A stretch of DNA of 64,000 bases from contig CAWZYM010000205.1 of assembly GCA_963966185.1 (NCBI GenBank), positions 760,001-824,000 on the forward strand, in the 5' to 3' direction. The notes below the pieces were generated by a model. The model made no database searches. It worked only from the letters and a program-made list of their open reading frames with translations, and had not been told where the DNA came from. This document shows positions 1-11,078 of this stretch, in pieces. The stretch comes from Rhabditoides inermis. Taxonomy: Eukaryota; Nematoda; Chromadorea; Rhabditida; Rhabditidae. Position 1 is the stretch's first letter. Every line of letters starts with the position of its first letter. Both the position numbers and the translations under genes were made by a program.

Positions 1-1985
1 AACAGAAAGTACTACTCTCTTCTCTACTGTCTTTTCTTCCTACTGTCTACTCTCTCACGTTCTAAAAATATAATTTGACCGTCTGTGCTTGCCAAATGAC
101 ATGTAAGATGAACTCGATTCTCACCTCACCTCACTTCCACTCGACACTGTACTACATCGAAAAGCGGAACTTCAGGCTGTATATGCACAAGAGTACAAGT
201 AATAAACTCAGAACTTAGTTTCAACTGAAAAAAGAAGCAGTACATAGTTCTATATTAGGTCTACAATGACTTCGAGAAAAGAAGCCGGCTGGCGCGCCCT
301 AACACGTTGTGCGTACGTGTGAAGGAGTTTGAAACAGTTTGAGGTCGATTTGATCGTTAAAAAGCACTTTCTATTGACGTCTCAAAACATTTTACTTAAC
401 TTTCAACCTTCAACTTTTCGTTTTGTCAAAGTTATTCGTTGAAGATAGAAATAAGAAATTTTGTCTTTTTCAACTGACTCAATCCATTATTGTTATATTT
501 AGACACATTCCTATCAAAAAAGACACAACTGAGTGAATATGGGTTAGTGATTGCGAATGCCAACTATTCGATATCGATCGGTTGACCTGGCGGCTGGTAG
601 CGAGCAATCCGGTGGGCGCGACCCCAGCAAGTAACGCGAGCTCAGAAACTTTCTAATACTGTATGAAGACAAAGTCCGATCGATCTGAAACTTTGACAGA
701 AGGGCTTTTTTGCCCATAAAAGCTTAAGTTTACAAATTGGACCCTCTATCTCGTCTGTACAAAAAGTCGATCATATTCGCCATATTTGGTGACTTTTCAA
801 AAAAGGAAACCAGTTTCTATAATCTACTATACGTACTCTTTCTTCTATTCAATTTTTATAGAAATCGAAGAACATGAATTTTCGGTGCATTTTGGGTACA
901 TTCGCCTATTTGGGCATGAAGATGAGGTCACAGGCAGCTGGCATCGCGGCTATCGACTTTTTCCAGGTCGATTCACCTAATCTCCAAATTTGGTTCTAAT
1001 TGAAGTATTTTGAAATTTTTCTCCATAGTTAAGAGATTAGGTGATAACTATGATTAGGAGATCGCTATTGACGAGAAATTTGGAATTTTGCGTTCTCAGG
1101 TATTGAAGAAACTTTCTAGAAAAAATGAGTAGTTAGAGTAGACTTTGAAAAGAGATATCTCTCCGGAAGGACAGACAGACAGACAGACACCATAGTAAAT
1201 TTTAGTATGAAAGGGGGACTGTTAGTATGTGATTTTATGGTTGGTATTCTCGAATTGTTTATGTCGTTGTGTACTGCATTCGTTTTTGTAAGTGTTTAAA
1301 ATTACAAGTTGGAGATAAATTTGTTTCAGTTACGCATTGTTTGGCGTGATTGTATTTTTTTCTGACGAACTGTTGTGATATGTTCGGTATGAGGTATTTT
1401 ATGTTTTTCAGTTTGTGTAGTAATATGTATTATGCGTAATTTAAATGTTGATTCTTTAATGCGATTCTCGTTTTACCCGGGCGCGCTAAACGTAGATGTG
1501 CAAACGTCAATAGGCGTGTCGTACAAAGAAAATTCAAACTAATCGATATCTTGATTTTATAATCTCACATAGGAAAGTTCAGAGTCCTAACATCTCAAAG
1601 TACATACCACATGAGTTTGAAGCGAATCCATATCCATGACATGAAATTTAGAGTGGTACTTTCCTTTAAAAGTGACAAAACGGTCATTGGAACATTGGAT
1701 TTGGATTGCAAGTTAAACGCATTTTCTTGTACCCGTGGCGATCAGAATCGATCTTCGCACGCTCTGAGCGCAATATTTTGAATTCACGCGCTACTTTCAC
1801 ACCGTCTGATCCTCTTCATTTTGCGTGCTCTCTCGCTTTTGCAAGCGGTCATTCTCATTCATTCATTCGCGCAGTGAGTGGTGTGTCACAGGCAAAATGC
1901 AAAATGAGCGATGAGCGGAGAGAGGAGGGCGAATAGGGCCCTCTATGTAACTCAATATTAATTAGAATGTAAGATTTTCATTGCT
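1..1985. other. No gene recognised; repeat-derived sequence
   Basis: I see no exon chain here. There is a short GACA tetranucleotide tract near 1171-1190. Sequence near 1920-1990 resembles the intron ends of the gene that follows (same run-in to its A exons), so part of it is probably upstream intron of that gene. No convincing start codon or signal-peptide exon for that gene was found. Confidence 0.4.
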
Positions 1986-1993
1986 TTTTTCAG

Positions 1994-4900
1994 AATGCGA
2001 CACTTGTAAAGACCCTATTTACTATACAACCTGTCCCTATGGAATGGAATGTGGGAGTAAAAGCGAATTAAAAACAAGTGTACAAGCAGGAAAGTGCAAA
2101 GAGTATGTTTTTTTCATTACTAATGAATTCACACAAAAACGAAATTTAGGATAAGTTGTTCTACTGGCTTGTTTTACAACAATGCTGGAATGTGGACTGA
2201 AGTTGAATCCGGCAAAATCACATGTGAAAAAGACGACAATTGGATGATTAACAAAGAACGTGTGAAGAGTGTGGAACTGTTGTGCGGAAAAAGTGAGCAA
2301 ATGATTATCTTTAAAAAAACGCCTGAAATTTATAGATACAGGGGCTATTCGATTTCCCCAGCCCGCTCATCGGTTCTTTGCCGACGGCACATGCAAGAGA
2401 GTGCGAGAGAGTACGCGAATAGAGGAGAACACAGAGTGGCGGGAATTATAAAAAACGCGTTCAGAGCGGTCTGCTGATCGTTTCTGATCACCGCGCGCGC
2501 GTAGAAGTTTTGTTTCATCTGAGTTTGAATAACCGTGTAGTGATTATAAACGTATAAACGATTGAAATCGTCAAAAATAGGCCCCTGTATCTTCAAATAC
2601 TGATTAGTATGTATGTAAGATTTTCATTTTTTTTTTAGAATGCGACACTTGTAAAGACCCGATTTACCATACAACCTGTCCCTATGGAATGGAATGTGTG
2701 AGTAAAAGCGAATTGAAAACAAGTGTTCAATCCGGAAAATGTAAAGAGTATGTTATTTTCATTACTGATGAATTCACACAAGAACGAAATTTAGGATAAG
2801 TTGTTCTACTGGCTTGTTTTACAACAATGCTGGAATGTGGACTGAAGTTGAATCCGGCAAAATCACATGTGAAAAAGACGACAATTGGATGATTAACAAA
2901 GAACGTGTGAAAAGTGTGGAACTGTTGTGCGGAAAAAGTGAGCAAATGATTATCTTTAAAAATAACGCTTGAAATTTATAGATACAGGGGCTATTCGATT
3001 TCCCCAGCCCGCTCATCGGTTCTTTGCCGACGGCACATGCAATAGAGTGCGAGAGAGTACGCGAATAGAGGAGAACGCAGAGTGGCGGGAATTATAAAAT
3101 ACGCGTTCAAGGCGGTCTGCTGATCGTTTCTGATCACCGCGCGCGCGTAGAAGTTTTGTTTCATCTAAGTTTGAATAACCGTGTAGTGATTATAAACGTA
3201 TAAACGATTGAAATCGTCAAAAATAGGCCCCTGTATCTTCAAATACTGATTAGTACGTATGTAAGATTTTCACTGTTTTTTTTAGAATGCGACACTTGTA
3301 AAGACCCTGTTTACCAATCAACGTGTCCCGATGGAATGGAATGTGGGAGTAAAAGCGAATTAAAAACAAGTGTACAAGCAGGAAAGTGCAAAGAGTATGT
3401 TTTTTTCATTACTAATGAATTCACACAAGAACGAAATTAAGGATAAGTTGTTCTACTGGCTTGTTTTACAACAATGCTGGAATGTGGACTGAAGTTGAAT
3501 CCGGCAAAATCACATGTGAAAAAGACGACAATTGGATGATTAACAAAGAAAGTGTGAAGAGTGTGGAAGTGGTGTGCGGAAAAAGTAAGGAATGAATACA
3601 AGCTGAAACTAACATAATTCGATTATTATTCAGAATGTAATGAGTGCCCATATGAAGAAAAGTGTTCGGATAAGTATGAATGCGAAAGAATCGTGAGAAA
3701 CGAGAAGAATCAATGCCTTGAGTTGAAACAGTGTGCTTTGTAAACCATGATGATTCGTGTTTAGAATCAGCTGTCCTACCAAGACGCTATCACTGGTTAC
3801 AAGCGTTGGCATTGATATCGATCACGAAACTATACAATGCGATACTGACAAAAAATGGAAAAGCAAAGGGCAAACTGTCTCGTTTCAAAAAGTTTTCTGT
3901 GGAACAGGTTTTTTGTATTGATTTTATTCGCTAATGATTTGAACACAGTGTTTAGCTTGTGATGATGGCTGCAATCAGTCTGATTTGTTGTGGGGTTCAT
4001 GTTTGCCTGGCCATGTCTGCAATGAAAGACTAGTCGAAAGCTACGAGGGACAATGCAGTGCGTGAGTGAACGATTCCAATTACAAAAATTACGTTGGTCG
4101 TACTGCAGTCTTTTTGCTCACCACTAACAACCGAAAATTGTTTGAAACTGTTTTACATATCCATAGCCAGTTATCGGTCCGCGCTAAATCATTACAACCA
4201 GCGCGGCAACGCTGGTTTCTTACAAGCAAATGGCAACAGGTCACCCTCCAAAACTCGATTTTGTTGAAATTTGTTGAATTGAGATTTTTTGAATTTTGTT
4301 GAAACTCGAAATTGTTGAAATGTGCGGCGCACGGCGTTTTACATTACGTCAATCATTTGTTCGAACAAAAACAAAAACAAAATATTGAACCATAAATTTT
4401 CGGGAAAATGTTTTGTATGTGTGATGGAGCAGCTATATTGTATAAATACGAAAGGGTCATTATAATATTTAAAAAAAACCTAATCAATTAAGTGATTATT
4501 AACATTGTCATTTAGGTTGTCGTGTGTGGAGGGTAAGATGTACCGAAAAATAAAGTACGATGAATTTTACTCGGATGCACCAGTGGAAAACAACAAAGTA
4601 CATTGTGGCACGAATGGATTGTGGAAATTTAACCAAGAAGAGTCGCGACAAGTTTTGATTACCTGTGCAGAAGGTAAGCACTGTTCTCTTTAGTAGCACG
4701 TGTGGTTTTTTTCAGAATGTACCACATGTGTGTTGCCTATTGACACGTGTGAGAAGGGGTATAGCTGTTTGACTCCTATCAAGTTTGAAGGCAATGATGG
4801 ATGTTCTGAGTGAGTGTAGTGACTCGTAATATCACGAAGATTGTCAAGAACAAGGTTGAGTAATGATGTTGTTCACCTGTCAGTATTTAGACTTATCTGC

Positions 4901-5388
4901 GAAGCGAACTTTTACTACTCTGTTGAGTCGGAACCTTTCATTATCTCTTCCACCCAGAACATGGTTTGTCAAAAGGGCAATAACTGGTCGATAGATGGGA
5001 AAATCGCAAATGACGCAAATGTGAAGGCTATTTGTGGAGAGTGTAAGTGAAGTTGGTCCGAAAGTTGCAAGGCGGAGAGATTTCAGTTTGCGGCGACGAG
5101 TGTGTCACTACGCTTCCAAGCGAATTTTTCGGACAGTACACTGGAGGTTATCGGGAATCCTACGAAATTGCCTTTCTGAAGACCTCTGATCCGCGAAAAT
5201 TCGACTACAAAATACAAACGTTTAAAAATGTTCATTACCAAGATGTGGAGATTGGGAAGCTAATGACGAACATGGAACCCGTCAATGGCTTCGTCATGTT
5301 CACAGTAGTGGGAGGGAAATTGTATGAAGAGCATCTGAACACGAAAGACGACAAAACAAAGACCACCTACACTAAGAACGTTTACTAG
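1994..5388 (+). CDS. Modular cysteine-rich protein, 5' end not found (probably secreted)
   Basis: Thirteen exons form one open frame: A/B pairs 1994-2102+2150-2292, 2639-2747+2795-2937, 3286-3394+3442-3584, 3634-3721+3765-3907, 3956-4061+4516-4673, 4716-4809+4891-5042, then a terminal exon 5087-5388 ending in TAG. Each A exon encodes a short CxxC-rich segment (starts K/E-C-D-T-C, about 5-6 Cys). Each B exon encodes a Cys..Cys..Trp..Cys segment (ISCSTGLFYN, ITCEKDDNW, ELLCGK). The A exons start at phase 1, so each pair is a symmetric 84-residue module that can be duplicated without a frameshift. Pairs 1-3 are nearly identical; pairs 4-6 are diverged. The last exon encodes about 100 residues without obvious Cys repeats and no transmembrane segment. 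The B module recalls nematode DUF281-type extracellular domains, but I am not sure of the family. The start exon and signal peptide were not identified. B3 uses a weak acceptor (attaag). Confidence 0.7.
2337..2589. mobile_element. Short inverted-terminus element in an intron, copy 1
   Basis: A 253-bp segment begins TACAGGGGCTATT and ends in the near-reverse complement AATAGGCCCCTGTA. It sits in the intron between modules 1 and 2 of the Cys-rich gene. The termini suggest a non-autonomous DNA transposon; no protein is encoded. Confidence 0.6.
2983..3235. mobile_element. Short inverted-terminus element in an intron, copy 2
   Basis: Same 253-bp length and almost the same sequence as the copy at 2337-2589, in the equivalent intron between modules 2 and 3. 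The shared position means the element was present before the module was duplicated. Confidence 0.6.
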
Positions 5389-5422
5389 TAAGTTCTACAT
5401 AATATAAAATAACCGTTTGGAA

Positions 5423-5995
5423 ATAAGCTCGATACAGTAATTTGTTGAGAAAATCAGACGCGAAAATTGAAATTTGAGAATGATGGACCATGTAAACGCA
5501 AAACTTCAAAAACGCGTTCTTATATATTAACATACAACTTGCCTGAAAACCTGGCTTCTGCAAAACACGGAAACGTGGTCATTGATGAGCTGTGATGATG
5601 TCTTCAAAGAGCTCATCTCGTGGCCTTGGATCATTGATTTTGTCGCAGACCATTCCGTGCCTTCTTGGTGTAGTGGTTGATCATTCGTGTGCTAATCGAA
5701 TGGTCTGCCGCCATTTTGATCCCGATCGCAGGCGATCGGTGCTGGCCAAGAGTCCGCGCTAGCTGACAGCCCTGGCCAACAAGACGCGCGCGTATTCTTG
5801 GCCACGAGATGAGCTATTTGAAGACATCATCACAACGCATCAATGACCACGTTTTCGTGTTTTGCAGAAGCCAGGTTTTTGCAGTCACCGATTTATTTTT
5901 TTGCTAAAATGCGATTTGATGGTCAGCATGATGAGGTTTTCGTGAAAATAGAGGTTTGCGTCTGATTGGATCAACAAATTACTGTATCGGGCTTA
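5423..5995. mobile_element. Foldback transposon (long inverted arms)
   Basis: The left arm starts TAAGCTCGATACAGTAATTT and the right arm ends with its near reverse complement. A second inverted pair lies inside (5540-5628 against 5800-5880, including the string GTGATGATGTCTTCAAA). TA flanks both ends, compatible with a TA target duplication. No coding sequence. Confidence 0.7.
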
Positions 5996-6757
5996 TATAT
6001 TGAAGCAAAGACGTTGCAGCTTCGAAAATGGTTATCTCGTGCAACAACTGAAACGTCTCAAACATTTTGAGGCGAAGAAATTTTATTACCGCAGAATTGA
6101 TTAAAAGCAACATCAAACCAATTAGACCGATTTTTTATTAACTACTTACCGTTGCGAGTGTATGTACTATTAGATGTTATGCCAGTTGTGATAAAACATA
6201 AGCCTGTAATTATTATGTATATTTCTTCTTTTCCCGCGCTTTGGTCGGTTTGACTACCATTCCTCCTTTCATCTTTAAAGGGACAGTTTCACGGTTCTAA
6301 CGCCCCGGAACCTATTTAAAGTACATATAAACATAAGAAATGATAAATTAAACCTGAAAACTGAAATTTCAAGCGTTATCGCGAACCGCGTTTGGCGATG
6401 AAACGCGCACTGTGTTCGAATTCCCTCGCAAAACAATCGTGCTCTAACTAGGGGGCATTTACGATTCGCCGTGTGGGCCCGGAACTTTTTTGTCAGAACG
6501 GCCGACGGCGCGATCACTCGATCAGTTGTTGTTGTTGTTGTTGTTGTTGATTGTTGTTGTTGTTAAGTATGTGTTTGTGTGATTCATATTGTTGTTTTGT
6601 AACTTTTTTCGACGCCACATATATGTAATAACACCCTTTGAACATTGACGTACGCGTGTTGTGCGCGTGTTGTGTTGCGCGTTGTTTTTTGTGTATCATG
6701 ACATCATCGTTTGTGATGAATATTATTTGCATTTGTTTCAATGATTTCACGTTTCAG
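5996..6757. other. Intergenic, no gene seen
   Basis: Contains a short repeat terminus, TAAAGGGACAGTTTCA, near 6279 (also present near 10870 in reverse and near 25508) and a TTG trinucleotide tract at about 6525-6565. The stretch ends in a good splice acceptor (gtttcag, 6751-6757) that probably served the small gene at 9071. Confidence 0.4.
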
Positions 6758-6860
6758 ATCTTACCAATTCCCCACTAAATTTTACACAGCACTCCGTCAA
6801 AAGTGTGCCGCCGTGCCGGGAACCTTTGCGCGCCAAATTTGAAACTTGTGTTTTGCATCT

Positions 6861-6960
6861 TACTCGATTGATCCTGTCAGCGGTAATATGCTCATTTCAA
6901 AGATTAAGCCACGCATGTCTTAGTTCATCGATCGAAGTGAAACTGCAAACGGCTTCTTAA
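6861..6960 (+). pseudogene. SSU (18S) rRNA 5'-end fragment, left arm
   Basis: About 100 nt matching the conserved start of eukaryotic SSU rRNA: TACTCGATTGATCCTGTCAG, then AAAGATTAAGCCACGCATG, then GTGAAACTGCAAACGGC. It stops there, so it is not a working rRNA gene. The upstream part of the arm may be external transcribed spacer, which I cannot confirm. Confidence 0.85.
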
Positions 6961-7541
6961 TTTGCAATATCACGAATGCTCAAGTTGTATCTTGTAGTTT
7001 CGAGAAAATGACATAATGGAAACATGAGGATGTCTGTTATACGAATTGAGACAGGATCAGTTGCATGACCTCGGTCAGCTCCAGTCAAGTTATCATTTAG
7101 CACAACACTGTGAAAACAACGAATAAAGGGGTGAGGGGTGCGCTTACTCCATTTTCGTTTTCACTTTTGAATGATCCTCTACTACAATGAAAGATTGACT
7201 ATTTTCTTTTTTTACCATAACGACGCCGCCATCAATATCTCTGAATTACGATAGCTTAGGTTCTCACAGCACAAGTGGCGACACTTCACCTTAGCATCAC
7301 CTATTACCTTACATGACATCTCTTATCGGCATCTCACATATGGGGAAAAAGAGGAGTGCGTGTGAGATGTATTATATCAACTATGGATATCGTAAAAGAT
7401 TCTAGACAATTTCAAATTGCATTAGTAGTGAAATAGAATAATGTGCTAGGTTCGAACCTCACAGTAACGATAATATTGACTACAGGTTGCGACTCTTTTT
7501 ATCGCACTTTCCACTATTAACTACAGTATACTGAATGAAAT

Positions 7542-8380
7542 ACAGCCGTACTACTGCCGCTGTCCGCACTCCTTGCGGAATCACGCAGCATTTTGCCGTC
7601 CGGACTGGAGCGCGCCAAGGATCCGTCTGCGGCCCGCTCCTGTTCAACTATGTCATCGACGACGTGATGCGACGTGTTGTGGAGGAGTGTGGAGGAGGAG
7701 TGGAGCTGCACCCGACAGGACGGAAAGTCACCGACCTCGACTACGCGGATGACATCGCTCTTCTTGGAGAAGGCCCTGTTAACCTGCAAAAAGCTGTCGA
7801 CCGTCTCAGTCTCCTCGCCGCCTCGTACGGTCTGACCCCCTGCGGATCTACCTCACCGCCATCCGACCTGCGATGCTCTACGGATCCGGTACTTGGGCTC
7901 TCAATAAGCTCGAGGAGAAGCTGGATACGGCGGAACGCAATTTTTTGCGCCGGGTGTTAGGCTACTTCACCCAAACCCCCTCGCGGCAAGTGCCCCTCCA
8001 AACCCCCTCCAACGAGAGTTCGTCTTTTGGGACACGTGCTGCGAAGAGAAGACCATCGGATTGTGAAGCAAGCTGCACTCACACTACCGCCGCCGGAGTG
8101 GAGACGAGGCCCAGGAAGGAAACGCGCTACATGGGACGAGAAGCTGAAGGAGGATGTCGGGGTCACGCCTGCCGTGCGCGCCAAGGTTATGTACCTCGAG
8201 AGACACTTTGTTCCGCAGAGCTTGGAACACTCGCAACGGGCAGTGGATGGACGTTGTTATGGACATGGTACAAGACCGCGTCAAGTGGTTAGAACTGGTT
8301 CACACGATACTCGCCGGCTAAGGAGCGACAATGCTCCAGATGATCTACGGAGAATCGGCCGAGGAGTGAGTGAGTGAGTG
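7542..8380 (+). pseudogene. 5'-truncated non-LTR retrotransposon (reverse transcriptase remnant)
   Basis: Translated pieces show reverse-transcriptase motifs: ARQGSVCGPLLFN (motif B) and YADDIALL (motif C), then a carboxy-terminal region with LYGSGTWAL, FLRRVLG, LLGHVLRREDHRIVKQA and GRKRATWDEKL. That tail is typical of RTE/CR1-like endonuclease-reverse transcriptases. The parts lie in different frames (7535-7960, 7873-8292, 8027-8377), so it is dead. It ends in a GTGA repeat tail. The 14-bp direct repeat ATACTGAATGAAAT flanks it at 7528-7541 and 8381-8394, a target-site duplication. The apparent ATG at 7535 lies in the duplicated target, not in the element. Confidence 0.85.
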
Positions 8381-8455
8381 ATACTGAATGAAATGCATCG
8401 CATATTTTCTTCGGCGTTCATATCTCTACTTCTCAACTCCTCTCACAAGATCCCA

Positions 8456-8526
8456 TGGCGAAGTGGTAACGCTCTCGCGTGACAAGACAAGCAGCGGTTC
8501 GCGGGTTCGACCTTGGGTATCCACGC
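8456..8526 (+). other. tRNA-like sequence with A and B boxes
   Basis: TGGCGAAGTGG resembles an A box and GGTTCGACC, about 45 nt later, a B box. The anticodon arm would give CTCGC/GTGACAA, but the 3' side and the acceptor stem pair poorly. More likely a degenerate tRNA or tRNA-derived repeat than a working tRNA. Confidence 0.35.
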
Positions 8527-8864
8527 AAAGTTTTGTCAAATTGAAAACAGCATACGATGGGTTTTAATCTTTGTCTAACCATACAGTCTCTGATCCTCGC
8601 TGATCGTGTCCTTTAACATGCTATCAGAGGTGTTAGTCTTCCTAATCTTCCTAAATCAAAACATTCTCGGGTTGCCTGCCAAATACTCTCGGGCTTGTTA
8701 CCCTTTCGAAATACATCGGAATTGCTTTCAAAGATTCAACATGCACATATATTTTTCTAAACCCTTTCTTGAAAAGAAAAGGATTGCAGCCACACTAAAT
8801 GAGCCTAAAAGATAAATTTAAGATAATATAGCGACATTAGCACTGCCACCCTAATTTTTGTAGT

Positions 8865-8957
8865 GCCGTTCGCAGTTTCACTTCGTTCGATGAACTAAGA
8901 CATGCGTGGCTTAATCTTTGAAATGAGCATATGACCGCTGACAGGATCAATCAAGTA
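8865..8957 (-). pseudogene. SSU (18S) rRNA 5'-end fragment, right arm
   Basis: Reverse complement of the fragment at 6861-6960 with a few differences. At several of these, such as GGTCATATGC and CTGCGAACGG, it is closer to the usual eukaryotic SSU sequence than the left copy. Confidence 0.85.
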
Positions 8958-9070
8958 AGATGCAAAACACAAAGTTTCAAATTTGGCGCGCAAAGATTCC
9001 CGGCACGGCGGCACACTTTTGACGGAGTGCTGTGTAAAATTTAGTCAATTCCCCACAAACCACGCACAAT

Positions 9071-9660
9071 ATGTTGGAGGGCAAGATCACCAACGCCGCG
9101 CCGGGTCGATCAACGTGAGTCTTGTTTTCACGTTACAATGTTTTTGTTATTGTTTTTCATGTTTCATTTGTTCAAATAGTCGTGGTTCAGTTTTCTTCTT
9201 TTCAGGATCTACATCACCGCTGCGATCGCGCGATGAACCTGGGATGGACGGCCGCTGGCCGCCATGCCCAAAGAGTTCAAGTTCGACAACAACGTCGCCA
9301 ACGACACGTTCGCCATGGTCAAATGTGAGAAAAGGTATGCCTTTTATGGGTATGTCTTGTAATTTCTATGGTATCACTATTAATGTTCATATCCGTAATA
9401 TGAACGTGTATAATTGAATGCAACTACGTGATGTTTCAGGGTGGGACTGTGATGACGACGACGACAACTTGGAGGTCGTGGCCGGGATGACTGCGGCCGA
9501 CTTCGACAATCAACGTATCAATTCTCACCATGACCCCTCAATTCTCGTTCCTAGAACAATCTTTGTATATTGTTTTCCTTTGTTGTTGTATTGTGATATT
9601 CGTCATGTCATAAACTGTTTTGGTTCGTTGTATTTTTGACTGTCTGTTATTTTGGTTCGA
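9071..9660 (+). CDS. Small gene of uncertain reading frame
   Basis: Splice signals mark exons 9071-9114, 9206-9334 and 9440 onward, and an AATAAA lies at 9664. The ATG frame (MLEGKITNAAPGRS) joined by the best donor meets TGA in exon 2 after IYITAAIAR; the same frame then continues MPKEFKFDNNVANDTFAMVK and ends soon after in exon 3. Using an alternative donor inside exon 1 (GCCGG|gtcgat) keeps a frame open through WDCDDDDDNLEVV to about 9639, but its exon 2 is low-complexity Ser/Thr. I cannot choose between them and do not recognise the product. The 5' part was probably separated from its acceptor (6757) by the element at 6774-9045. Confidence 0.3.
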
Positions 9661-9663
9661 TGT

Positions 9664-9669
9664 AATAAA
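9664..9669 (+). terminator. Probable poly(A) signal of the small gene
   Basis: AATAAA, 15 bp before the foldback element at 9684. Supports a real transcript ending here. Confidence 0.4.
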
Positions 9670-9683
9670 GATCGATGCGGTTT

Positions 9684-10667
9684 AAGGGTCTTCTTAGATG
9701 CACTTTTACCCTGAACTATCGTTCGGGGTGGTCCAAAGAAGGTCCAAACAAGCCCCGAACAGCCTCGTTTTCAATGGGAAATAGTTTGGCCCAAACACCT
9801 CTCATTGAGGGCAAACTTTGCCCGAACACGTCCGAACATCGCTCGGCAGCCCCAAACAACCCCGAAAGATCAGCCCAAAACAATGTAATGAGAGAAAATC
9901 GCTTGGAGCTCGCTGGGTCCCGAAACGAGTGACCTTTCATGTGATGATAGAGTATGATAGCATGACATCATGCCAGCCTGCGCGACCGCTCGGTCGAAAC
10001 AGCTGATTGAAAGCAATGAGAAAACGTGTAGAAAGTGGTCTCTGGTTTTGATTGTTTCGTCATTACTTCATTAACTTGTGACCGTGTTTCGAGTTAAATG
10101 TGCTCTGATAGTGTTTCTTTTTCTGATATGTAAATGTAATCATCAGCCCCTCAAACACACAATCAAGTGATTGAATTCAAAAATCACTTTCGAAATGGAG
10201 GAAACTGGAGCCTCAAGGCATATCACACGAATCGCACAAAGAAAAGGCAAATATAGGGAGTACAGTTCACAAAAAAGAAAAAAAAAACTTCAAACACAGT
10301 GATATTATCAACAAGAACTTCACAAACATCCGTTTTCTCATCGCAGTCGATCAGCTGTTTCGACCGAGCGGTCGCGCAGGCTGGCATGATGTATGCTATC
10401 ATATCATCACATGAAAGGTCACTCGTTTCGGGACCCAGCGAGCTCCAAGCGATTCTCTCTCATTACATTGTTTTGGGCTGATCTTTCGGGGTTGTTTGGG
10501 GCTGCCGAGCGATGTTCGGACGTGTTCGGGCAAAGTTTGCCCTCAATAAGAGGTGTTTGGGCCAAACTATTTCCCATTGAAAACGAGGCTGTTCGGGGCT
10601 TGTTTGGACCTTCTTTGGACCACCCCGAACGATAGTTCAGGGTAAAAGTGCATCTAAGAAGACCCTT
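9684..10667. mobile_element. Foldback transposon with ~320-bp arms
   Basis: The arms 9684-10004 and 10349-10667 are near-perfect reverse complements, starting AGGGTCTTCTTAGATGC. TTA flanks both ends, as expected for a 3-bp target duplication of PIF/Harbinger-type MITEs. Open frames in the arms are mirror images of each other and not genes. The ~345-bp centre encodes nothing recognisable. Confidence 0.8.
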
Positions 10668-11078
10668 TACTCTGACTGTGTGCACCTTTGTGTAAACTAG
10701 TACATCAATGTAGTACGTACATTGCAATGCGTCAGAAGTAAGTTGGGATGTCACAGTGAGTGAATGATGCATGGCACCTCATTCGGGCGCCGATTTTTAC
10801 GCGCGGCCCCGGTTAATCGTCCTGCTAAAACTAGAATGAGTTCAAAAACGGTTCGCGATTCCGCTTTCGTATTATGAAACTGTCTCTTTAAGACGATTGC
10901 TCGCCAGACTAACACTGACTTAAACTGCGTATTTTTAAACTATTGTAAAGTGTAAGATGAATTCACTCACAAACCTTATTCTAAAAACAGAACCGTTACG
11001 CTCTGCGGTCGGCCTAAAGTATCTTCTCAGCCGCCAATTTAATGTGCAGCATGGAGATCATTTCTTCGGTCGAAGATA

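Larger units (their letters stand above)
6774..9045. mobile_element. MULE-like element with SSU-rRNA-derived terminal inverted repeats
   Basis: The element begins ACTAAATTTTACACAGC and ends with the exact reverse complement. The direct repeat CAATTCCCC, extendable to 11 bp as CAATTCCCCAC, flanks it at 6765-6775 and 9046-9056. The inverted arms are about 185-190 bp (6774-6962 against 8865-9045). The inner half of each arm is the 5' end of small-subunit rRNA. A 9-11 bp target duplication with long terminal repeats is what Mutator-like elements make. No transposase is visible, so it is non-autonomous. Inside lie a nested retrotransposon fragment (7542-8380) and a tRNA-like segment. It separates a splice acceptor at 6757 from the ATG at 9071. 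Confidence 0.7.

Noticed and set aside
6758..9071. Selenoprotein reading of the TGA in the small gene
   Set aside because: No selenocysteine insertion element was seen, and nematodes are known for very few selenoproteins.
9716..10772. Paired open frames of 74-117 codons
   Set aside because: They are the two arms of one foldback element read in mirror image.
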